Below are positions 62,039 to 64,000 of a DNA stretch of 64,000 nucleotides, piece after piece. Within the stretch, counting starts at the first letter, position 1. Every line of letters begins with the position of its first letter. A model generated the notes under the pieces. It saw nothing but the letters and a program-made list of their open reading frames with translations. It did no database searches and had not been told where the DNA came from. This stretch comes from Polyangia bacterium (GTDB taxonomy: Bacteria > Myxococcota_A > Polyangia > Nannocystales > Nannocystaceae): positions 124,001 through 188,000 of the forward strand of contig JAUIFF010000010.1 of assembly GCA_030429545.1 (NCBI GenBank). The letters run 5' to 3'. A program made the position numbers and the translations under genes.

Positions 62039-64000
62039 TCAGCTTTTTCGGGTTGTGCGACGCCCGAAGCCCGCAACCAAGAACACCGCTAGAACCTGCC
62101 AAAGTCCCCGTTTTTTGCTATCGGCACGGCAGGCACACCCCGAATCTCCATCTTCGCTGCCCGTGCTGGCACCGTCGGTCGCGGTGGTTGTAGCTGTTGA
62201 GCTTGCTTGAGTTGTACCTGCACTGGTTTCGGGCCCACCCGTTGTCGACTCAGGTCCCGCAGTTGTCACTTCTCCGGTTGAGCTCTCGGTTGTCGAACCG
62301 TCGGTATCCTCGCTATCGCCCGAATCTCCGGTATCCCCTGTTGTCGAAGTCGTCGGCATTTCTGGGTCAGGTACGGCATAGACAATTTTAGGGGCAAATT
62401 CGGCATCCCCCTCACGCGCGCCAAAGATGGCAAAGCCAGCCCCGCCATAATCAGCTGTCGCCCAAACCTTGAGCGATAAAGGTGTATTTGCATTGTTTGC
62501 CGCCGTGATCTGGTCGGACACATCAACCGCACTAAAGCCCGTCTGCGCCGGGAAGAAGTGCACCCAGGGAGGGTCGCTCTCCGGACGATTAGCGTAGTTG
62601 ATGCTCTGCTCGTCCCACTGCTCGCTCACCGTGGCAATCGCATACCGCATCCCACCAACACCCAATCGGTCCTGTCGCAGTCGCAGCTCGGCAGTCGCCC
62701 CCGCCGGCACTTCACCCACATCAAATTGTAGGTACACCTCTCGCGTAAATTCGGGATTTCCGGTCTTGACCATCAACACCGGATCCGACCCAAAATTGCC
62801 CTGCTCGTACATACCAGCGCGAACAAACGCATCGGCGGTTGGCTGCAGGGACTCCCACATAAATCCCGGGGGCGGGCTGCCATCGTCTGGGGGATTGTCG
62901 AGTCGGTCCTGCAACTGCCCCTCATAAAGCGAGACCGGATCAACAGCTTGACCGACAGACTCAATGTAACCGGTTGGATGGTCGAATGGCCCATTTCCTG
63001 AGATCTGGCCGCTACATCCGATCGCATGGTTTTGCGCGCCAGGGGGCTGCTGAATAACCCCCTTGCCCCCGGCGAGGTCGCAGTTCCACGCCACCGAGTG
63101 GGCCGTGGCCCAGCCGTGGCCCGAACCGTAGTCGCCGCGGTTATAAAGCCCCAATAAGGTTCCATCGTAGACAACATTGGTCTCGACATGGCCGTCGTAT
63201 AAAAGCCCCATCGACCACCGGTGGTGGCCTTCAGACGGCGACAACGAGCCATCGGCAACGCCTCGCAAAAACACCACACCCGAATCCCAGCTTGTACCAT
63301 TGGAGGCAAAACTGTGACGCCCACCGCGAGCGAACCCATCTTCGACCAACACTAATTGGGCACTGGCCGCCATAAAGTTGTACTTGCGCCCACCGATGGT
63401 CGGCCCCTTGGGATCAATCGCCCGCACATTGCGAATCGTGAGGTGTTTGGCGGTCGTCATATGAATCCCGCCGAGGAGAAAGTCGCGGACCGTCAGGTCG
63501 ACGGCAAAGCCATCTTCGGCGTGGTCAAACGAAACCGCATGCATCACCACATCCGACGCGATTTCAACCCGGAGGTGTTCGAGGCCAACGTTGGCTACCA
63601 GCCCCGTACGGTCGAGTTTGTAGATGTACGATTGTGAAAGATCGCGGTCGAGGTGGTCGAAAACCGGGGCATCAATATGCACCATACTTCCATCAATGGC
63701 GGTGATGACCCGGTTAAACACCAATGGGTAACTACCCTCCGACCACGGGGGCTCACTCGCGGTCGCTCCATAGTCCTTTGTTTCTAGCCAGGCATCGGTA
63801 CACGGATGGTAGACAATGATGTTGTCACCCACGCTGTACTTTTGTGGCTCTGCAACCTCAAATGCTTTTGAGCCAACCTGCACAAAACTACTCACAATGT
63901 CGGACCGGGTATCGGGTAGCTCGTTCTTCCACCGACCGTTGCCACTGCCACCCACGATCACAACCGGGTCTTCTTCGTTGCCGGTTCTGCGAATGATCGT
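62039..64000 (-). CDS. Beta-helix/DNRLRE surface protein with MYXO-CTERM anchor, 5' end outside window
   Basis: The frame is open to base 64000 (TIIRRTGNEEDPVVIVGGSGN...), so GTG 63961 is internal and the gene is partial. The N-terminal visible part is a right-handed beta-helix like that of pectate/alginate lyase-type proteins (HLTIRNVRAIDPKGP). A DNRLRE domain (TADAFVRAGMYEQGNFGSDP) follows, and then a Ser/Thr/Glu linker of about 75 residues. The end (SGCACRADSKKRG, hydrophobic LWQVLAVFLVAGF, then GRRTTRKS) matches the MYXO-CTERM sorting signal. It is surface-anchored and may bind or cleave polysaccharide. Confidence 0.82.
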   Translation of the reverse strand, partial: TIIRRTGNEEDPVVIVGGSGNGRWKNELPDTRSDIVSSFVQVGSKAFEVAEPQKYSVGDNIIVYHPCTDAWLETKDYGATASEPPWSEGSYPLVFNRVITAIDGSMVHIDAPVFDHLDRDLSQSYIYKLDRTGLVANVGLEHLRVEIASDVVMHAVSFDHAEDGFAVDLTVRDFLLGGIHMTTAKHLTIRNVRAIDPKGPTIGGRKYNFMAASAQLVLVEDGFARGGRHSFASNGTSWDSGVVFLRGVADGSLSPSEGHHRWSMGLLYDGHVETNVVYDGTLLGLYNRGDYGSGHGWATAHSVAWNCDLAGGKGVIQQPPGAQNHAIGCSGQISGNGPFDHPTGYIESVGQAVDPVSLYEGQLQDRLDNPPDDGSPPPGFMWESLQPTADAFVRAGMYEQGNFGSDPVLMVKTGNPEFTREVYLQFDVGEVPAGATAELRLRQDRLGVGGMRYAIATVSEQWDEQSINYANRPESDPPWVHFFPAQTGFSAVDVSDQITAANNANTPLSLKVWATADYGGAGFAIFGAREGDAEFAPKIVYAVPDPEMPTTSTTGDTGDSGDSEDTDGSTTESSTGEVTTAGPESTTGGPETSAGTTQASSTATTTATDGASTGSEDGDSGCACRADSKKRGLWQVLAVFLVAGFGRRTTRKS

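Overview
The window looks like chromosome of a GC-rich myxobacterium, most likely of the Nannocystineae (Nannocystis/Plesiocystis/Enhygromyxa group). This is inferred from gene content: many secreted lipoproteins with Ser/Thr/Glu- or Pro-rich linkers behind the lipobox, two membrane-anchored Ser/Thr kinases with TPR ectodomains, a C-terminal Cys plus membrane-anchor signal of the MYXO-CTERM type, two ECF-like sigma factors, and FG-GAP, DNRLRE and lamin-tail surface proteins. There is no prophage block, IS element or CRISPR array.

Layout. 1-11 kb: end of a sigma-factor gene, a lipoprotein with a probable methyltransferase-like fold, a Glu/Leu/Phe/Val-type dehydrogenase, an M13 peptidase, a 111-bp tandem repeat array, a second sigma factor, a lipoprotein and a Ser/Thr kinase. 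11-25 kb: a minus-strand run of Eco57I-type DNA methylase (apparently lacking its N-terminus), esterase and lipoprotein; then an M19-like hydrolase, a VWA surface protein, a three-domain reductase/kinase/phosphatase fusion and an enoyl-CoA hydratase-like protein. 25-28 kb: an AlkB-like oxygenase coupled to a phosphoesterase, a membrane protein and an RBBP9-like hydrolase. 28.4-29.6 kb: a DUF7873-like gene followed by a tRNA-like RNA in circularly permuted order, a defective-looking tRNA-Val(GAC) and a strong terminator. 29.8-39.7 kb: a second Ser/Thr kinase, a beta-class DNA methylase with a long disordered tail, an M14 peptidase, a three-gene ABC exporter and a Bax inhibitor-1 protein. 39.8-64 kb: lipoproteins, a VOC/DUF6151 pair, a bile-acid-symporter family transporter, RecD2 helicase, an AhpD-like enzyme, a BtrH-like protein, a DUF4139 protein, an Old Yellow Enzyme, a Tat-exported M24 peptidase and, cut by the window edge, a beta-helix/DNRLRE protein.

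The most unusual structure is the DUF7873/tRNA-like cassette. The RNA at 29382-29468 carries a T-arm, then a closed acceptor-like hairpin, then a D-arm. Its anticodon-stem halves are at the outside and are extended by a perfect 8-bp clamp, so it is a tRNA cloverleaf opened at the anticodon instead of at the acceptor. A second genome-scale signal is a near-palindromic alternating purine-pyrimidine word (GTGCATGTAC, TGCATATGCA, GTGTATACAC and relatives). It recurs in coding and intergenic DNA at a density unexpected for GC-rich sequence.
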